The notes: generated from the sequence alone by a model not told the origin. Positions 37,218-47,266 are shown, counted from the first letter of the stretch. The stretch is 64,000 nt of DNA from Enhydrobacter aerosaccus (GCF_900167455.1 NZ_FUWJ01000002.1:51584-115583); one strand, 5' to 3'. Made by a program: numbers and translations.

Positions 37218-38177
37218 ATGCATTGGCTGCTCGACGCCTGGATCGGCACCCAGACCTGGCTGTTCGAGACTTTCGTCAGCCCGGTCCTGTTCCATTTCAA
37301 CCTGATGGAGTGGTTCGACGACGCCTTCGATGCGGTCGAATTCTTCATGCTGGGCGTAGTGCAGATCCTGGTCATCGCGCTCCTCATGCGACCGCTCGAG
37401 AAGCGCCGGCCGATGGAGAACGTGAAGAACAGGCGTCTGCCGGCCGTCGATCGCGTCTACACGGTACTCAGCAAGCTTGGCGTCGTTCCCCTCGTCGTGT
37501 TCGTGATCGCCTATCCGATCACCAACGAGATCGAGTTGCAGATGCGCGGTCTGGGCATCGCGCCGCCGCGAATCGAGAGCCTGATGCCGTGGCTGCACGA
37601 CCATCCGCTGGTCACGTTCCTGATCTATTTCGCGCTGTACGACTTCGCGGCCTACTGGATCCATCGTGCCCAGCACGGCTTCTCGTGGTGGTGGGCGCTG
37701 CACAGCCTGCATCACAGCCAGCGCGAGGTGACGGCCTGGACCGACGATCGCAACCACGTGCTGGACAGCCTGCTGGTGACCCTGGTGCTGGTGATCTTCT
37801 CGCAATCGGTCGGCGTGCAGCCTGGCGACTATGTCTCGATCCTCATGGTCGGGCGACTGATCGAGAGCTGGTCGCACGCCAATGTCGATCTGGGTTTCGG
37901 CCGGATCGGCGACCGGCTGCTGGTGGGCCCTCGCTTCCATCGGCTGCATCATGCTTTGGGAACACCGGCGGAGCCCCGCATTTACGATCATAACTATGCG
38001 CTGGTCTTCCCCCTCTGGGACATGCTGTTCGGCACCGCGCGGTACGACCGCAAGGCCCGCCCGATGGGGGTGGAAGACCCGGCCATCGATGCCGACAACG
38101 ACCTGGGCTGGCTGGGCCAGCAGGTCGCCGGTTTCAGGCGGTTCGCCGCCGCCATACTGCCTCGTCTCGCGGGCTGA
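37218..38177 (+). CDS. Sterol desaturase / fatty acid hydroxylase superfamily membrane protein
   Basis: The 319-residue protein has four or five membrane helices and the diiron His clusters HRAQHG (HxxxH), HSLHHSQREVT (HxxHH) and HRLHHALG (HxxHH). Members hydroxylate or desaturate sterols, carotenoids or lipids using O2. The pairing with a periplasmic propeller protein is a possible functional unit. There is no ferredoxin or reductase beside it. It converges on the dienelactone hydrolase gene with 36 bases between stop codons. Confidence 0.9.
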   Translation: MHWLLDAWIGTQTWLFETFVSPVLFHFNLMEWFDDAFDAVEFFMLGVVQILVIALLMRPLEKRRPMENVKNRRLPAVDRVYTVLSKLGVVPLVVFVIAYPITNEIELQMRGLGIAPPRIESLMPWLHDHPLVTFLIYFALYDFAAYWIHRAQHGFSWWWALHSLHHSQREVTAWTDDRNHVLDSLLVTLVLVIFSQSVGVQPGDYVSILMVGRLIESWSHANVDLGFGRIGDRLLVGPRFHRLHHALGTPAEPRIYDHNYALVFPLWDMLFGTARYDRKARPMGVEDPAIDADNDLGWLGQQVAGFRRFAAAILPRLAG

Positions 38178-38213
38178 ACGTCGGGCAGGCGGTTCCGGTC
38201 TGCCGCCACCTTC

Positions 38214-39044
38214 TCATTGTCCAAGTTGCTTCGTCAGGAAGGCACGCACGTCGGTGACGAAGGCCTTCCAGGCCGCTTCGTTGGCACCGTAATGGGCACC
38301 ACAGCAACCGCCCGGCTTGCTACGGTTGCCGGCGTCGGCCAGGTAGCGGACCGGCAGGCCCAGCGCGTCGAAGCTGTGATAGGCGCCGTCGTAAACGCGC
38401 GTCTCGATCAAGTCGCGGCCGACCGCGACGCGATCGATCACGGCCTGGCATTGCGACACAGGCGTCCAGTCGTCGAGGGCCGCCAGCGCGAACAGAGTCG
38501 GCTGCCGCACGCGCAGCCGCGGTCCCAGCGCGTCCGCCAATGCACAATCGGGATAGACCAGGATGGCCGCACGCGCCGGCGGCAGCGCATCGTCCAGACG
38601 TGGTGTGAGCGCCCGCAACATCGCGACACCGCCACCGTAGGAATAGCCCATGAAGGCGATGCGCGCGGGATCGACGAAGCTCTGCGCGCGGAGCCATTTG
38701 ATCGCGGCGTCGATATCGTGGGCCCGCCGTTCCGCGTCGGCTTGCGTTGGCCAATGGCGGGCGCCGCAGACGTCCTTCAGACCGCGCGCAGAGAAGCTGT
38801 CGACGCCCAGCGCCACGTAGCCCCATCTTTGCAGCAGCGCCGCCATGCGCGCCGTATTCTGCCCCGGCCCGCCACAGCCGTGAAAGATGGCGATAGCGGC
38901 CGCGGCCTTTGCATGGTCGGAAGGCCGGTAAAGCTGGCTGGCCAGCTTCAACGTCCGGCCTCCCTCCTCGACCGGGACATGGACAGTCTGCTGCGCCCAT
39001 GCCGGTACAGCCCAGACGAGACCGAGGAGCAAAAGCCAGCGCAC
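38214..39044 (-). CDS. Dienelactone hydrolase family protein, exported
   Basis: The 276-residue protein has a signal peptide (RWLLLLGLVWAVPAWAQ) and an alpha/beta hydrolase fold. The elbow is MGYSYGGGVAM, with Ser as nucleophile where classical DLH has Cys; ALAALDDWTPV supplies the acid and YHSFDA the His. The oxyanion segment HGCGGPG is intact. It lies 11 bases after cysE on the same strand and may be co-transcribed. The substrate is unknown; esters or lactones are likely. Confidence 0.88.
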   Translation of the reverse strand: MRWLLLLGLVWAVPAWAQQTVHVPVEEGGRTLKLASQLYRPSDHAKAAAAIAIFHGCGGPGQNTARMAALLQRWGYVALGVDSFSARGLKDVCGARHWPTQADAERRAHDIDAAIKWLRAQSFVDPARIAFMGYSYGGGVAMLRALTPRLDDALPPARAAILVYPDCALADALGPRLRVRQPTLFALAALDDWTPVSQCQAVIDRVAVGRDLIETRVYDGAYHSFDALGLPVRYLADAGNRSKPGGCCGAHYGANEAAWKAFVTDVRAFLTKQLGQ

Positions 39045-39055
39045 GCGCAGAGCGA

Positions 39056-39865
39056 CTAGATCCGCTGATCCATCTCCAGCGCTGGCTCCGGCACATCGAC
39101 GCAGCCGATGATGCGTGCGGGTACGCCGGCGGCGGTGCAGCCGGCCGGCACGGCCTCGAGGACAACGCTGCCAGCCGCGATCTTCGCGCAGGCACCGATC
39201 TCGATATTGCCCAGCACCTTGGCGCCAGCCCCCAGCAGCACGCCGTGGCGAACCTTGGGATGCCGATCGCCTCGCTCCTTGCCGGTCCCGCCCAGCGTCA
39301 CGCCGTGCAGCATCGACACGCCATCCTCTACGACGGCGGTCTCGCCGATGACGATGCCGGTGCCGTGATCGAGGAACAGCCCCTTGCCGATGACGGCGCC
39401 GGGATGGATGTCGAGGGCGAACAGCGAGCTGGCGCGGCTCTGGAGATAATGGGCCAGCGCGCGGCGTCCCTGCTTCCAGAGCCAGTGGCCGGCGCGATAA
39501 GTCTGCAGCGCGTGATAGCCCTTGAACCAGAGCAGCGGATCGAGATGGGACGTGCAGGCCGGATCGCGCTCGGCCACGGCAACGATATCGGCGCGCGCCG
39601 CGAGACCGATGGCCGGATCGGCGTTGAAGGCTTCGTCGAAGATCTGCCGGATCAGAGCCGCCGGCACCTCGGTCGTGCCGACAAGGCGCGCCAGATGATA
39701 GCTGAGGGCACCTTCGAAGCGTGACTGGCTGAGGATGGTGGCATGAAGCATCCCGGCTAGAACAGGCTCCGCCGCCGCCGCTGCCTGGGCCGCTTCACGG
39801 ATCTTGCTCCACACCGGATCGACCGACCACCGGTCGGCCGCGTTCTTGACGACTGCGCTATCCAT
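39056..39865 (-). CDS. cysE: Serine O-acetyltransferase
   Basis: The ATG at 39865 has GGAGGA eight bases upstream and gives 269 residues. The N-terminal helical domain (about 1-140) is followed by a left-handed beta-helix with HPGAVIGKGLFLDHGTGIVIGETAVV, where the catalytic His/Asp lie, then HGVTLGGTGKERGDRHPKV and GAKVLGNIEIG. It makes O-acetylserine for cysteine synthesis from serine and acetyl-CoA. The family's inhibitory C-terminal tail is present in short form (VDVPEPALEMDQRI). Confidence 0.95.
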   Translation of the reverse strand: MDSAVVKNAADRWSVDPVWSKIREAAQAAAAAEPVLAGMLHATILSQSRFEGALSYHLARLVGTTEVPAALIRQIFDEAFNADPAIGLAARADIVAVAERDPACTSHLDPLLWFKGYHALQTYRAGHWLWKQGRRALAHYLQSRASSLFALDIHPGAVIGKGLFLDHGTGIVIGETAVVEDGVSMLHGVTLGGTGKERGDRHPKVRHGVLLGAGAKVLGNIEIGACAKIAAGSVVLEAVPAGCTAAGVPARIIGCVDVPEPALEMDQRI

Positions 39866-39956
39866 TGGCGCTCTCCTCCGCCCCATCGGCTCGCGACGGG
39901 ACCGATTGAAAGGCCTCCCGATCGCTAGTCTACGTCCGACGCGTTACAGCCGCAAA

Positions 39957-40577
39957 TCACTGCTTGGCCCGCGATTCCAGCTCCGCGATCAAGGCGTCGA
40001 CCTTGCCGCCGTGATTCTGGATGTAGGAATTGAAATCCGAGCGTCTAGTCATGACCATGCTGACGCCCTCCACCTTCACGTCGGTGATGCGAGGCCGTCC
40101 GGCCTCGTCGCGCACCTCCCACTGGATGGAGATGGGCTGGCCGTTGCTCTGGTTCAGCTTGCTGTCGACGACGGACACGCCGTTCGGGCGCGGGCTGACG
40201 CGGCCGACCGATAGCGTCTGGCCGAGATACTGGCCGAAGCGCTCGCTATAGGCATGGGCTTCCGCGCTGGCGGCCGCCTTGAGGAAGCGCTGCTGCTCCT
40301 CGGGCGTGGTTCCGTTCCAGTGCGTGCCGAGGGCCGAGCGTCCCATGAAGTTGAGATCGAAATCCGTCTCCAGGACCTTCTTGAAGGCTGCCTCGCGAGC
40401 GGGGCCAGGCGTCGTGCTCTTGATGAGCTCGATCACCCTGTTGGCGACGCTCTCGATGAAGGTTGCGGCCGGCGCGTCGGCAGCATGCACTGCCAACGGC
40501 ACGGACAGGGTTGAGGCGATGGCCGCGGCTCCGGCGGCCAGCCGTAGCACATGACGACGTGAGGCGAACTGCGACAC
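39957..40577 (-). CDS. mlaC: MlaC/Ttg2D-like phospholipid-binding periplasmic protein
   Basis: I choose the GTG at 40577, which has GGGAG eight bases upstream, over a TTG at 40616; this gives 206 residues with a twin-arginine-type signal (SRRHVLRLAAGAAAIAS). The MlaC domain shows the VIELIKSTTPGPAREAAFKKVLE start, DFDLNFMGRSALG, FGQYLG and the WEVRDEAGRPRITDVKVEGVSM segment. It carries phospholipids between MlaA at the outer membrane and the MlaFEDB importer. The upstream neighbour is mlaA; the inner-membrane complex is not in the window. Confidence 0.93.
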   Translation of the reverse strand: MSQFASRRHVLRLAAGAAAIASTLSVPLAVHAADAPAATFIESVANRVIELIKSTTPGPAREAAFKKVLETDFDLNFMGRSALGTHWNGTTPEEQQRFLKAAASAEAHAYSERFGQYLGQTLSVGRVSPRPNGVSVVDSKLNQSNGQPISIQWEVRDEAGRPRITDVKVEGVSMVMTRRSDFNSYIQNHGGKVDALIAELESRAKQ

Positions 40578-40619
40578 CGTTCTCTCTCCCAGCAAAGATC
40601 CAAACTTGGAGATCAAGTC

Positions 40620-41429
40620 CTAGCGCACAAGCGCAAGGTTGTCGCGCCGTTCCAGCTCAGCCTTGGCATCGGGCGACCGCTTCTGGCGAATCTGTTCAGC
40701 CCGCTGCTGCGTATAGGCGCTGCGCAACGCCGCGTAGTAGTCGACGCTGTTCTTCTCCAGATCGTCCAGCGCATACATCGTGCGAACTCGCGTATCGACC
40801 ACGGTCGCGCCAACGCGGCTGCCGGCATAAATCCAATAAGGGGTGCTTCCCCAGATGCTGTAGATCGCGATGCCGAACGGATCGAGCGAGCCGTCGGCGA
40901 CAAGGCCCGCGGCATCGCGGACATTCGACGGCCCGAGCAACGGCAGCATGATGTAGAAGCCGCCGTTCTCAGGCTCGACGCCGGCATAATAGCCGATCGT
41001 CAGGCCGGCGTCGTTCTTCGACGGCTCGAGGCCCATCGACTTGGCGACGTCGAAAAGGCCGGCCACACCGATGGTGCTGTTGATCAGGAAGCGGGCCATG
41101 GTGGTGGCAGCCCGGTGTGCCTTGCCTTGCACGGCCTCGTTTAGGGCCGTGATCGGTTCGCCGAGGTTGGTGACGGCGTTGTGCACGCCCTTCTGGGCCG
41201 GATCCGGCACCGTATCCCGGTACAGGACCGCAACCGGGCGCAGGGCGATGGTGTCGACTGCGCGATTGATCGAGAAAATGAATCGGTTGGGCGTCTCGAG
41301 CGGATCCCAGACGTCCTCCGCCCCGGTATCCTTGGTGGCGCAGCCACCGACCAGCGCCGCCGCCGCGACAGCCAACACTGCGGACCGGCGAAGATGCCCA
41401 GCCGCCGCCTTCAAAAAACCTTGGCCCAT
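40620..41429 (-). CDS. mlaA: MlaA/VacJ family outer-membrane lipoprotein
   Basis: The 269-residue protein has a lipoprotein signal ending LVGGC, with acylated Cys about residue 30. VacJ motifs follow: DPLETPNRFIFSINRAVD, ALRPVAVLYRDTVPDPAQKGVHNAVTNLGEPI, NSTIGVAGLFDVA, GGFYIMLPLLGPSNVRDAAG and RVRTMYALDDLEKNSVDYYAALRS. It removes misplaced phospholipids from the outer leaflet. mlaC follows within 43 bases. The pair diverges from the methionine-cycle operon. Confidence 0.95.
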   Translation of the reverse strand: MGQGFLKAAAGHLRRSAVLAVAAAALVGGCATKDTGAEDVWDPLETPNRFIFSINRAVDTIALRPVAVLYRDTVPDPAQKGVHNAVTNLGEPITALNEAVQGKAHRAATTMARFLINSTIGVAGLFDVAKSMGLEPSKNDAGLTIGYYAGVEPENGGFYIMLPLLGPSNVRDAAGLVADGSLDPFGIAIYSIWGSTPYWIYAGSRVGATVVDTRVRTMYALDDLEKNSVDYYAALRSAYTQQRAEQIRQKRSPDAKAELERRDNLALVR

Positions 41430-41612
41430 GGATTCCTATCCAGCCCCTATCTGCGACCCTCGCCCCAGGGTCTGGACGCCTAAGCGGCTTGTTGTGCCGC
41501 GACTTTGAAACAGTCTCGCATAGGGCCAAGACAGTTTGAAGTGCATAGCAAGGGACGGCCGGAAGTTGTGGCAAAGCAGTCACAATCTGGTTGATAACAC
41601 TATCTTGCAAAC

Positions 41613-41628
41613 ATAAAGATATGCTTAT
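41613..41628. promoter_or_regulatory. Operator-like dyad at the start of the methionine-cycle operon
   Basis: ATAAAGATATGCTTAT matches its own reverse complement at 12 of 16 positions and lies 12 bases before the ATG of the ArsR-type gene. TTGATA (41591) lies 17 bases upstream of TAAAGA, and TATATT (41626) is another possible -10, so a bound protein would block transcription. It is likely the site of the ArsR protein itself, as for SahR/SamR regulators. Confidence 0.55.
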
Positions 41629-41640
41629 ATTCTTCAGCCT

Positions 41641-42618
41641 ATGGATCACCTGCTCACCCTGCTGCGGGCCGCCGCCGAGGATACGCGCTTGCGGATCCTG
41701 GCGCTGGCGGCGCGAGAGGATTTGACGGTCAGCGATTACGTGCACGTGCTGGGGCAGAGCCAGCCGCGCGTCTCGCGTCACCTGAAACTGCTGGTCGAGG
41801 GCGGATTGCTGGAGCGCTTCCGCGAAGCGCAGTTCACCCGGTTCCGGTTGGTCAGCAGCGGCGACGATGCCCAATTGGTGCGGGAATTCGTCCGTCGCCT
41901 CGATCCGAAGCATCCCCGCCTGGCCGCCGATCGGGCTCGTCTGGACGCCCTGCAACAGCGTCGCCAGACCGCTGCCGCGCGCTTCTTCCGCGACAACGCG
42001 CAGCGCTGGGACGAATTGCGGGCCCTGCACGTCGCCGATCGCGAGATCGAACGAGCCCTCGTGCATCATCTGCCGATTGGCGCGCGCCGGCTGCTCGACA
42101 TCGGCACCGGTACGGGACGGCTTCTCGAAGTGCTTGCGCCCAAGGTCGAACGCGCGATCGGCGTCGACCAATCCCGTGAGATGCTGGCGCTTGCCCGGGC
42201 CAACCTCGCCCGCGCCGGCATCGACAATGCCGATATCCGCCAGGGCGACATGTACGCCCTCCCCTTCGAGTCCGAGAGCTTCGACGCCGTCACCATCCAT
42301 CACGTGCTGCACTACGCCGACGATCCCGCCGCCGCGCTGACCGAAGCGGCACGCGTGGTGAAGCCGGGCGGTCTCGTGCTGGTGGTCGATTTCTCGCCGC
42401 ATGATCTCGTCGAGCTGAAGCGCGAACATGCGCATGTCCATCTCGGCTTCGCCGACAATCAGGTCCAGGGCTGGCTCAGGACGGCCGGCCTGACGCCGCT
42501 CGAGCCGATCCATTTCCCCGGTCGGCGCCTGATGACCGGCATCTGGCGTGGCGAGCGGACGGTCCCCGCTCGCACTTCGCCCCACCCCGCTGCTCTTTCC
42601 AGCCAAGGAGTTTCCTGA
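41641..42618 (+). CDS. ArsR-family regulator fused to a SAM-dependent methyltransferase domain
   Basis: The 325-residue protein joins an ArsR winged helix (residues 1-75: RLRILALAAREDLTVSDYVHVLGQSQPRVSRHLKLL) to a class I methyltransferase fold (about 140-300: LLDIGTGTGRLLEVL, IGVDQSREML, FDAVTIHHVLHY, VKPGGLVLVVDF). The arrangement fits the SAM/SAH-responsive ArsR regulators of methionine metabolism in Proteobacteria, where the methyltransferase-like part is the ligand sensor. It overlaps metF by one base. The start has no ribosome site and lies close to a -10-like TATATT, so the transcript may be leaderless. Confidence 0.9.
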   Translation: MDHLLTLLRAAAEDTRLRILALAAREDLTVSDYVHVLGQSQPRVSRHLKLLVEGGLLERFREAQFTRFRLVSSGDDAQLVREFVRRLDPKHPRLAADRARLDALQQRRQTAAARFFRDNAQRWDELRALHVADREIERALVHHLPIGARRLLDIGTGTGRLLEVLAPKVERAIGVDQSREMLALARANLARAGIDNADIRQGDMYALPFESESFDAVTIHHVLHYADDPAAALTEAARVVKPGGLVLVVDFSPHDLVELKREHAHVHLGFADNQVQGWLRTAGLTPLEPIHFPGRRLMTGIWRGERTVPARTSPHPAALSSQGVS

Positions 42619-43559
42619 TGAGCCCCGATACCGGGCCCCTGAGTTCGAGCCCGCTTGCCGGCGGCACGGCCGAGTTCCCCGCCCGTGCTCCGCAACGCCT
42701 GAAGGTCTCGTTCGAGTTCTTTCCGCCCAAGACGGAGGCGATGGAGCACTCGCTGTGGGAAGCGGTGAAGCGCCTGGCGCCTTTGCACCCGACCTTCTTT
42801 TCCGTGACCTATGGCGCCGGCGGCTCGACCCGCCAGAGGACGCACGACACCGTGGTGCGCCTCAAGACGGAAACCGGGATCGAGCCGGCAGCCCATCTCA
42901 CCTGCGTCGGCGCCACCTGCGGCGAGATCGATGAGGTGGCCCGCGCCTACTGGGATGCCGGCATTCGTCATATCGTTGCGCTGCGCGGCGATCCGCCGTC
43001 GGGTATGGGCGGCAAGTACACGCCTCATCCGGGTGGCTATGCCAACGCCGCGGCGCTGGTCGCCGGTTTGAAGAAGATCGCGCCGTTCCAGATCAGCGTC
43101 GCCGCCTATCCGGAGAAGCATCCCGATTCGCCGGATGCCGATGCGGATCTCGAGAATCTGAAGCGCAAGGTCGACGCCGGTGCCGATCGCTGCATCACGC
43201 AATTCTTCTTCGAAGCCGACGATTTCCTTCGCTTCCGGGACCGTGCCGCAGCGATCGGCATCGAGGCGCCGATCGTGCCGGGCATCATGCCGGTGTCGAA
43301 CTACCAGTCGGTGGCGCGCATCGCCGGGCTGTGCGGGTCCAAGGTCCCAAGCTGGATGGCGCAACTGTTCGACGGGCTGGACGACGACGCCGAGACGCGA
43401 CGCATGATCGCGGCGACCGTCGCGGGCGATCTCTGCCGGCGGCTGCGCGACGAAGGCGCCGACCAGTTCCATTTCTACACCTTGAATCGCGCCGATCTCA
43501 CGTTCGCGATCTGCCATCTGTTGGGCGTGCGTCCGGCGCGCGCAGGAGGAGTATCATGA
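42618..43559 (+). CDS. metF: 5,10-methylenetetrahydrofolate reductase
   Basis: The 313-residue flavoprotein reduces methylene-THF to methyl-THF for methionine synthase. MetF motifs are seen in order: SFEFFPPKTEAMEHSLW, SVTYGAGGSTRQRT, AHLTCVGATCGEID, RHIVALRGDPP, VAAYPEKHPDS, KVDAGADRCITQFFFEADDF and PGIMPVSNYQSVARIAG. AAGGAG lies upstream of the ATG. Both ends overlap neighbouring genes (1 base with the regulator, 4 bases with metH part 1), showing translational coupling. Confidence 0.97.
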   Translation: MSPDTGPLSSSPLAGGTAEFPARAPQRLKVSFEFFPPKTEAMEHSLWEAVKRLAPLHPTFFSVTYGAGGSTRQRTHDTVVRLKTETGIEPAAHLTCVGATCGEIDEVARAYWDAGIRHIVALRGDPPSGMGGKYTPHPGGYANAAALVAGLKKIAPFQISVAAYPEKHPDSPDADADLENLKRKVDAGADRCITQFFFEADDFLRFRDRAAAIGIEAPIVPGIMPVSNYQSVARIAGLCGSKVPSWMAQLFDGLDDDAETRRMIAATVAGDLCRRLRDEGADQFHFYTLNRADLTFAICHLLGVRPARAGGVS

Positions 43560-44626
43560 CCAGCCGCATTGCCAGCCGCATGGAAAGAGCCGAGCAGCTA
43601 CGAGCCATCGCCCAGGAGCGCATCCTGGTGAAGGATGGCCCCTACGGCTCGATGATCCAGACCTACAAGCTCGACGAGGCCGGCTATCGTGGCGGCCGCA
43701 GCTTCGACCACGACCAGAAGGGCAACAACGATCTCCTGAACCTCACGCGTCCCGACGTCGTGAGCGAGATTTGCAACGCCTATATCGATGCCGGCGCCGA
43801 TATCCTGGCGACCAACACCTTCAACGCCAACGCCATCAGCCTCAGCGACTACGGCATCGCCGGCATGGCGCGCGAGATCAACCTGGCGGCCGCGAAACTC
43901 ACACGCGCCTGCGCCGACGCGGCAACGGCCAGGAATCCCGACAAGCCGCGCTTCGTCGCCGGCGCCCTCGGCCCGACCAACAAGACGCTGTCGGTCTCTC
44001 CCAACGTCAACGACCCTGGCTATCGCGCCGTCACCTTCGACGAGATGAAAGGCATCTATCGCGAGCAGGTCGACGGCCTGCTGGATGGCGGCGTGGACTT
44101 CATCCTGATCGAGACGGTGTTCGACACGCTGAACGCCAAGGCCGCGATCGTCGCGGTCGACGAAGCCGGCGAGGCGCGCGACGAGGAGATCCCCGTCATG
44201 GTCTCCATGACCTTGACCGATCTCGCCGGCCGCAATCTCTCGGGCCAGACCGTCGAGGCCTTCTGGCATTCGGTGCGGCACGCCCGGCCGCTCACGATGG
44301 GCCTCAACTGCAGCTTCGGCGCGACCGAGCTGCATCCCTACGTGAACAGCCTGAACCCACAGGTCGACAGCCTGCTGTGCGTCTATCCCAATGCCGGCCT
44401 GCCCAACGAGCTCGGCGCCTACGACGAGCCGCCGGAGATGACCGGCAAGCTTGTCCGGGGCTGGGCCGAGAACGGCTGGCTGAACATGGTCGGCGGCTGC
44501 TGCGGCACCACACCGGCCCATATCAAGGCCATTGCCGAGGCCGTGAAGGGCGTCAAGCCACGCACCTGGCATGCCCTTCCGCCAGCCCTGCGCCTGTCCG
44601 GCATGGAAGCCGCCAGTTTCTTCTGA
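43556..44626 (+). CDS. metH1: Methionine synthase, homocysteine-binding module (MetH part 1)
   Basis: The 356-residue protein corresponds to the N-terminal homocysteine methyltransferase module of cobalamin-dependent MetH. The zinc ligands are Cys252 (GLNCSFG) and Cys315-Cys316 (GGCCGTTP). The N-terminal KDGPYGSMIQTY segment and the TNTFNANAISLSDYG segment agree with MetH. GGAGGAG precedes the ATG, which overlaps metF. It needs the second protein at 44642 to bind folate and B12. Split MetH is known in several alphaproteobacteria. Confidence 0.95.
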   Translation: MTSRIASRMERAEQLRAIAQERILVKDGPYGSMIQTYKLDEAGYRGGRSFDHDQKGNNDLLNLTRPDVVSEICNAYIDAGADILATNTFNANAISLSDYGIAGMAREINLAAAKLTRACADAATARNPDKPRFVAGALGPTNKTLSVSPNVNDPGYRAVTFDEMKGIYREQVDGLLDGGVDFILIETVFDTLNAKAAIVAVDEAGEARDEEIPVMVSMTLTDLAGRNLSGQTVEAFWHSVRHARPLTMGLNCSFGATELHPYVNSLNPQVDSLLCVYPNAGLPNELGAYDEPPEMTGKLVRGWAENGWLNMVGGCCGTTPAHIKAIAEAVKGVKPRTWHALPPALRLSGMEAASFF

Positions 44627-44641
44627 GTTCCGAGTACCGTC

Positions 44642-47266
44642 ATGACCGAGCAAAGAGCCACTTTCATCAATATCGGCGAGCGCACCAACGTCACGGGCTC
44701 GGCGAGGTTCAAGAAGCTGATCCTGGAAGGCGACTATCCGGCCGCCATCGAGGTCGCACGCCAGCAGGTCGAGAGCGGCGCGCAGATCATCGACGTCAAC
44801 ATGGACGAGGGCCTGCTCGACGCCGAGAAGGCGATGGACACGTTCCTGAAGCTGATCGCCTCGGAACCGGACATCGCCAAGGTGCCGATCATGATCGACA
44901 GCTCCAAGTGGAGCGTGATCGAGGCCGGCCTCAAGTGCGTCGCCGGCAAGCCGATCGTCAATTCGATCTCCATGAAGGAAGGCATCGAGCCTTTCATCGC
45001 CCAGGCCCGCAAGGTGCGCCGCTACGGCGCCGCCGTCGTCGTCATGGCTTTCGACGAGAAGGGCCAGGCCGATACCAAGGAACGCAAGATCGAGATCTGC
45101 TGCCGCGCCTACGATATCCTGGTGAACAAGGTCGGCTTCCCGGCCGAGGACATCATCTTCGATCCCAACATCTTTGCCGTGGCGACGGGCATCGAGGAGC
45201 ACAACAACTACGGCGTCGATTTCATAGAGGCGACGCGCGAGATCAAGAAGCGCTGCCCGGGCGCCAAGATCTCCGGCGGCGTCTCAAATCTCTCCTTCGC
45301 CTTCCGCGGCAATGAGCCGGTGCGCAAGGCCATGCACTCGGTGTTCCTGTATCACGCCATCCAGGCCGGCATGGACATGGGCATCGTCAATGCGGGCCAG
45401 CTCGAGGTCTATGACCAGATCCCGCAGGAGCTGCGCGACGCTTGCGAGGACGTGATCCTGAACCGGCGGCCCGACGCCACCGAGCGTCTTCTGGAACTGG
45501 CGCCCAAGTACAAGGGCACGGGTGAGGCTGCCGAAACCCAGGATGCCGAGTGGCGCAGCTGGCCTGTCGAGAAGCGGCTGGAGCATGCGCTGGTCAAGGG
45601 CATCGACCAGTACGTCGTCGCCGACACCGAGGAGGCGCGCCAGCAGATCGCGCGACCGATCGAGGTGATCGAAGGCCCGCTGATGGCCGGCATGAACGTG
45701 GTCGGCGATTTGTTCGGCGCCGGCAAGATGTTCCTGCCGCAGGTCGTGAAGAGCGCCCGCGTGATGAAGAAGGCGGTCGCGCACCTCCTCCCCTACATCG
45801 AGGCCGAGAAGACCGAGGGCGCCAAGGCCAAGGGCAGGATCGTGATGGCGACGGTCAAGGGCGACGTCCACGATATCGGCAAGAACATCGTCGGCGTGGT
45901 CCTGCAGTGCAATAACTTCGAGGTCATCGATCTCGGCGTCATGGTGCCGTTCCAGGAGATCCTGAAATCGGCCAACGACAACAAGGCCGATATCATCGGA
46001 CTGTCGGGCCTGATCACGCCGTCGCTCGACGAGATGGTCACGGTCGCCGAGGAAATGACACGGCAGGAGTTCAAGGTGCCGCTGCTGATCGGTGGCGCCA
46101 CGACCTCCAAGGTCCATACCGCCTTGCGCATCGCGCCGCGCTACCATGGCCCCACGGTGCACGTCCTCGATGCCTCCCGCGCGGTGGGCGTCTGCAGCGC
46201 CCTGGTATCGGAGTCGGGCGACCAGGCCAAGGACTTCGCGGCCAAGGTCGCGGCGGAATACGAGGCGATCCGTATCGAACGCGCCGGTGGCGGCAAGGAG
46301 AAGCTGGTACCGCTCGCACAGGCGCGCGCCAATGCCTTCAAGATCGACTGGAGTGCCTATACGCCGCCGAAGCCGGCCGTGTCGGGCACGCGGGTCTTCG
46401 CCGAATATCCGTTGCACGAACTCGTGGAGCGCATCGACTGGACGCCATTCTTCCGCGCCTGGGAACTCGCCGGCACCTATCCGGAGATTCTCGACGACAA
46501 GGTCGTCGGGCAAAGCGCCAAGAAGCTGTATGCCGATGCCCGCAAGATGCTGGAGCGCATCGTGCGCGAGAAGTGGCTGACGGCGAAGGGCGTGGTCGCT
46601 TTCTGGCCGTGCCGCCGGGAGGGCGACGACGTCGTGCTGTTCGAGGACGAGACCTTCACCAAGGAAGTCTCGCGGCTTTATTTCCTGCGGCAGCAAATCG
46701 AGAAGCGCGCGCCGCGCGCCAATATGTGCCTGGCCGATTTCATCTCCCCCAAGGCCGACTGGATCGGTGGCTTCGCCGTCACGGCGGGCCACGGCATCGA
46801 GGCGCATCTGGCCCGCTTCAAGGCCGACAGCGACGATTACTCGGAGATCCTGCTGAAGGCGCTGGCGGACCGTCTCGCCGAGGCATTCGCCGAACGCCTG
46901 CACGAGCGCGTGCGCAAGACGCTGTGGGGCTACGCTCCCGACGAGGCGCTCACCAACGACGATCTCGTTCGCGAGAAGTATCGCGGCATCCGCCCGGCGC
47001 CGGGCTACCCCGCCTGCCCCGACCACAGCCAGAAGCCGGAATTGTTCCGGCTGCTCAATGCCGGTCAGAATGCCGGGATGACGCTGACCGAAAGCTTCGC
47101 CATGCTGCCGACGGCGGCGGTCTCCGGCTACTACTTCGCTCACCCCGATGCGCAGTATTTTGGCGTCGCCCGCATCGGCCGCGACCAGGTCGAGGACTAT
47201 GCCAAGCGCCGCGGCATTCCCGTCGAGCAGGCGGAGAAGTACCTCCGGGCCAACATCGGGTACTGA
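44642..47266 (+). CDS. metH2: Methionine synthase, folate/B12/activation modules (MetH part 2)
   Basis: The 874-residue protein has the pterin-binding barrel (1-290: [37 protein letters not shown]), the B12 cap and Rossmann domains (about 310-560, with the cobalt-ligating His410 in [11 protein letters not shown]) and the C-terminal AdoMet activation domain (about 590-874, [12 protein letters not shown]). It lacks only the homocysteine module, which is the gene 15 bases upstream. Together they transfer the methyl of methyl-THF to homocysteine. All modules look intact. Confidence 0.96.
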   Translation: MTEQRATFINIGERTNVTGSARFKKLILEGDYPAAIEVARQQVESGAQIIDVNMDEGLLDAEKAMDTFLKLIASEPDIAKVPIMIDSSKWSVIEAGLKCVAGKPIVNSISMKEGIEPFIAQARKVRRYGAAVVVMAFDEKGQADTKERKIEICCRAYDILVNKVGFPAEDIIFDPNIFAVATGIEEHNNYGVDFIEATREIKKRCPGAKISGGVSNLSFAFRGNEPVRKAMHSVFLYHAIQAGMDMGIVNAGQLEVYDQIPQELRDACEDVILNRRPDATERLLELAPKYKGTGEAAETQDAEWRSWPVEKRLEHALVKGIDQYVVADTEEARQQIARPIEVIEGPLMAGMNVVGDLFGAGKMFLPQVVKSARVMKKAVAHLLPYIEAEKTEGAKAKGRIVMATVKGDVHDIGKNIVGVVLQCNNFEVIDLGVMVPFQEILKSANDNKADIIGLSGLITPSLDEMVTVAEEMTRQEFKVPLLIGGATTSKVHTALRIAPRYHGPTVHVLDASRAVGVCSALVSESGDQAKDFAAKVAAEYEAIRIERAGGGKEKLVPLAQARANAFKIDWSAYTPPKPAVSGTRVFAEYPLHELVERIDWTPFFRAWELAGTYPEILDDKVVGQSAKKLYADARKMLERIVREKWLTAKGVVAFWPCRREGDDVVLFEDETFTKEVSRLYFLRQQIEKRAPRANMCLADFISPKADWIGGFAVTAGHGIEAHLARFKADSDDYSEILLKALADRLAEAFAERLHERVRKTLWGYAPDEALTNDDLVREKYRGIRPAPGYPACPDHSQKPELFRLLNAGQNAGMTLTESFAMLPTAAVSGYYFAHPDAQYFGVARIGRDQVEDYAKRRGIPVEQAEKYLRANIGY

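Noticed and set aside
41430..41640. SAM or cobalamin riboswitch before the methionine operon
   Set aside because: The gap lacks recognisable riboswitch cores, and the dyad next to an ArsR-type regulator explains control better.
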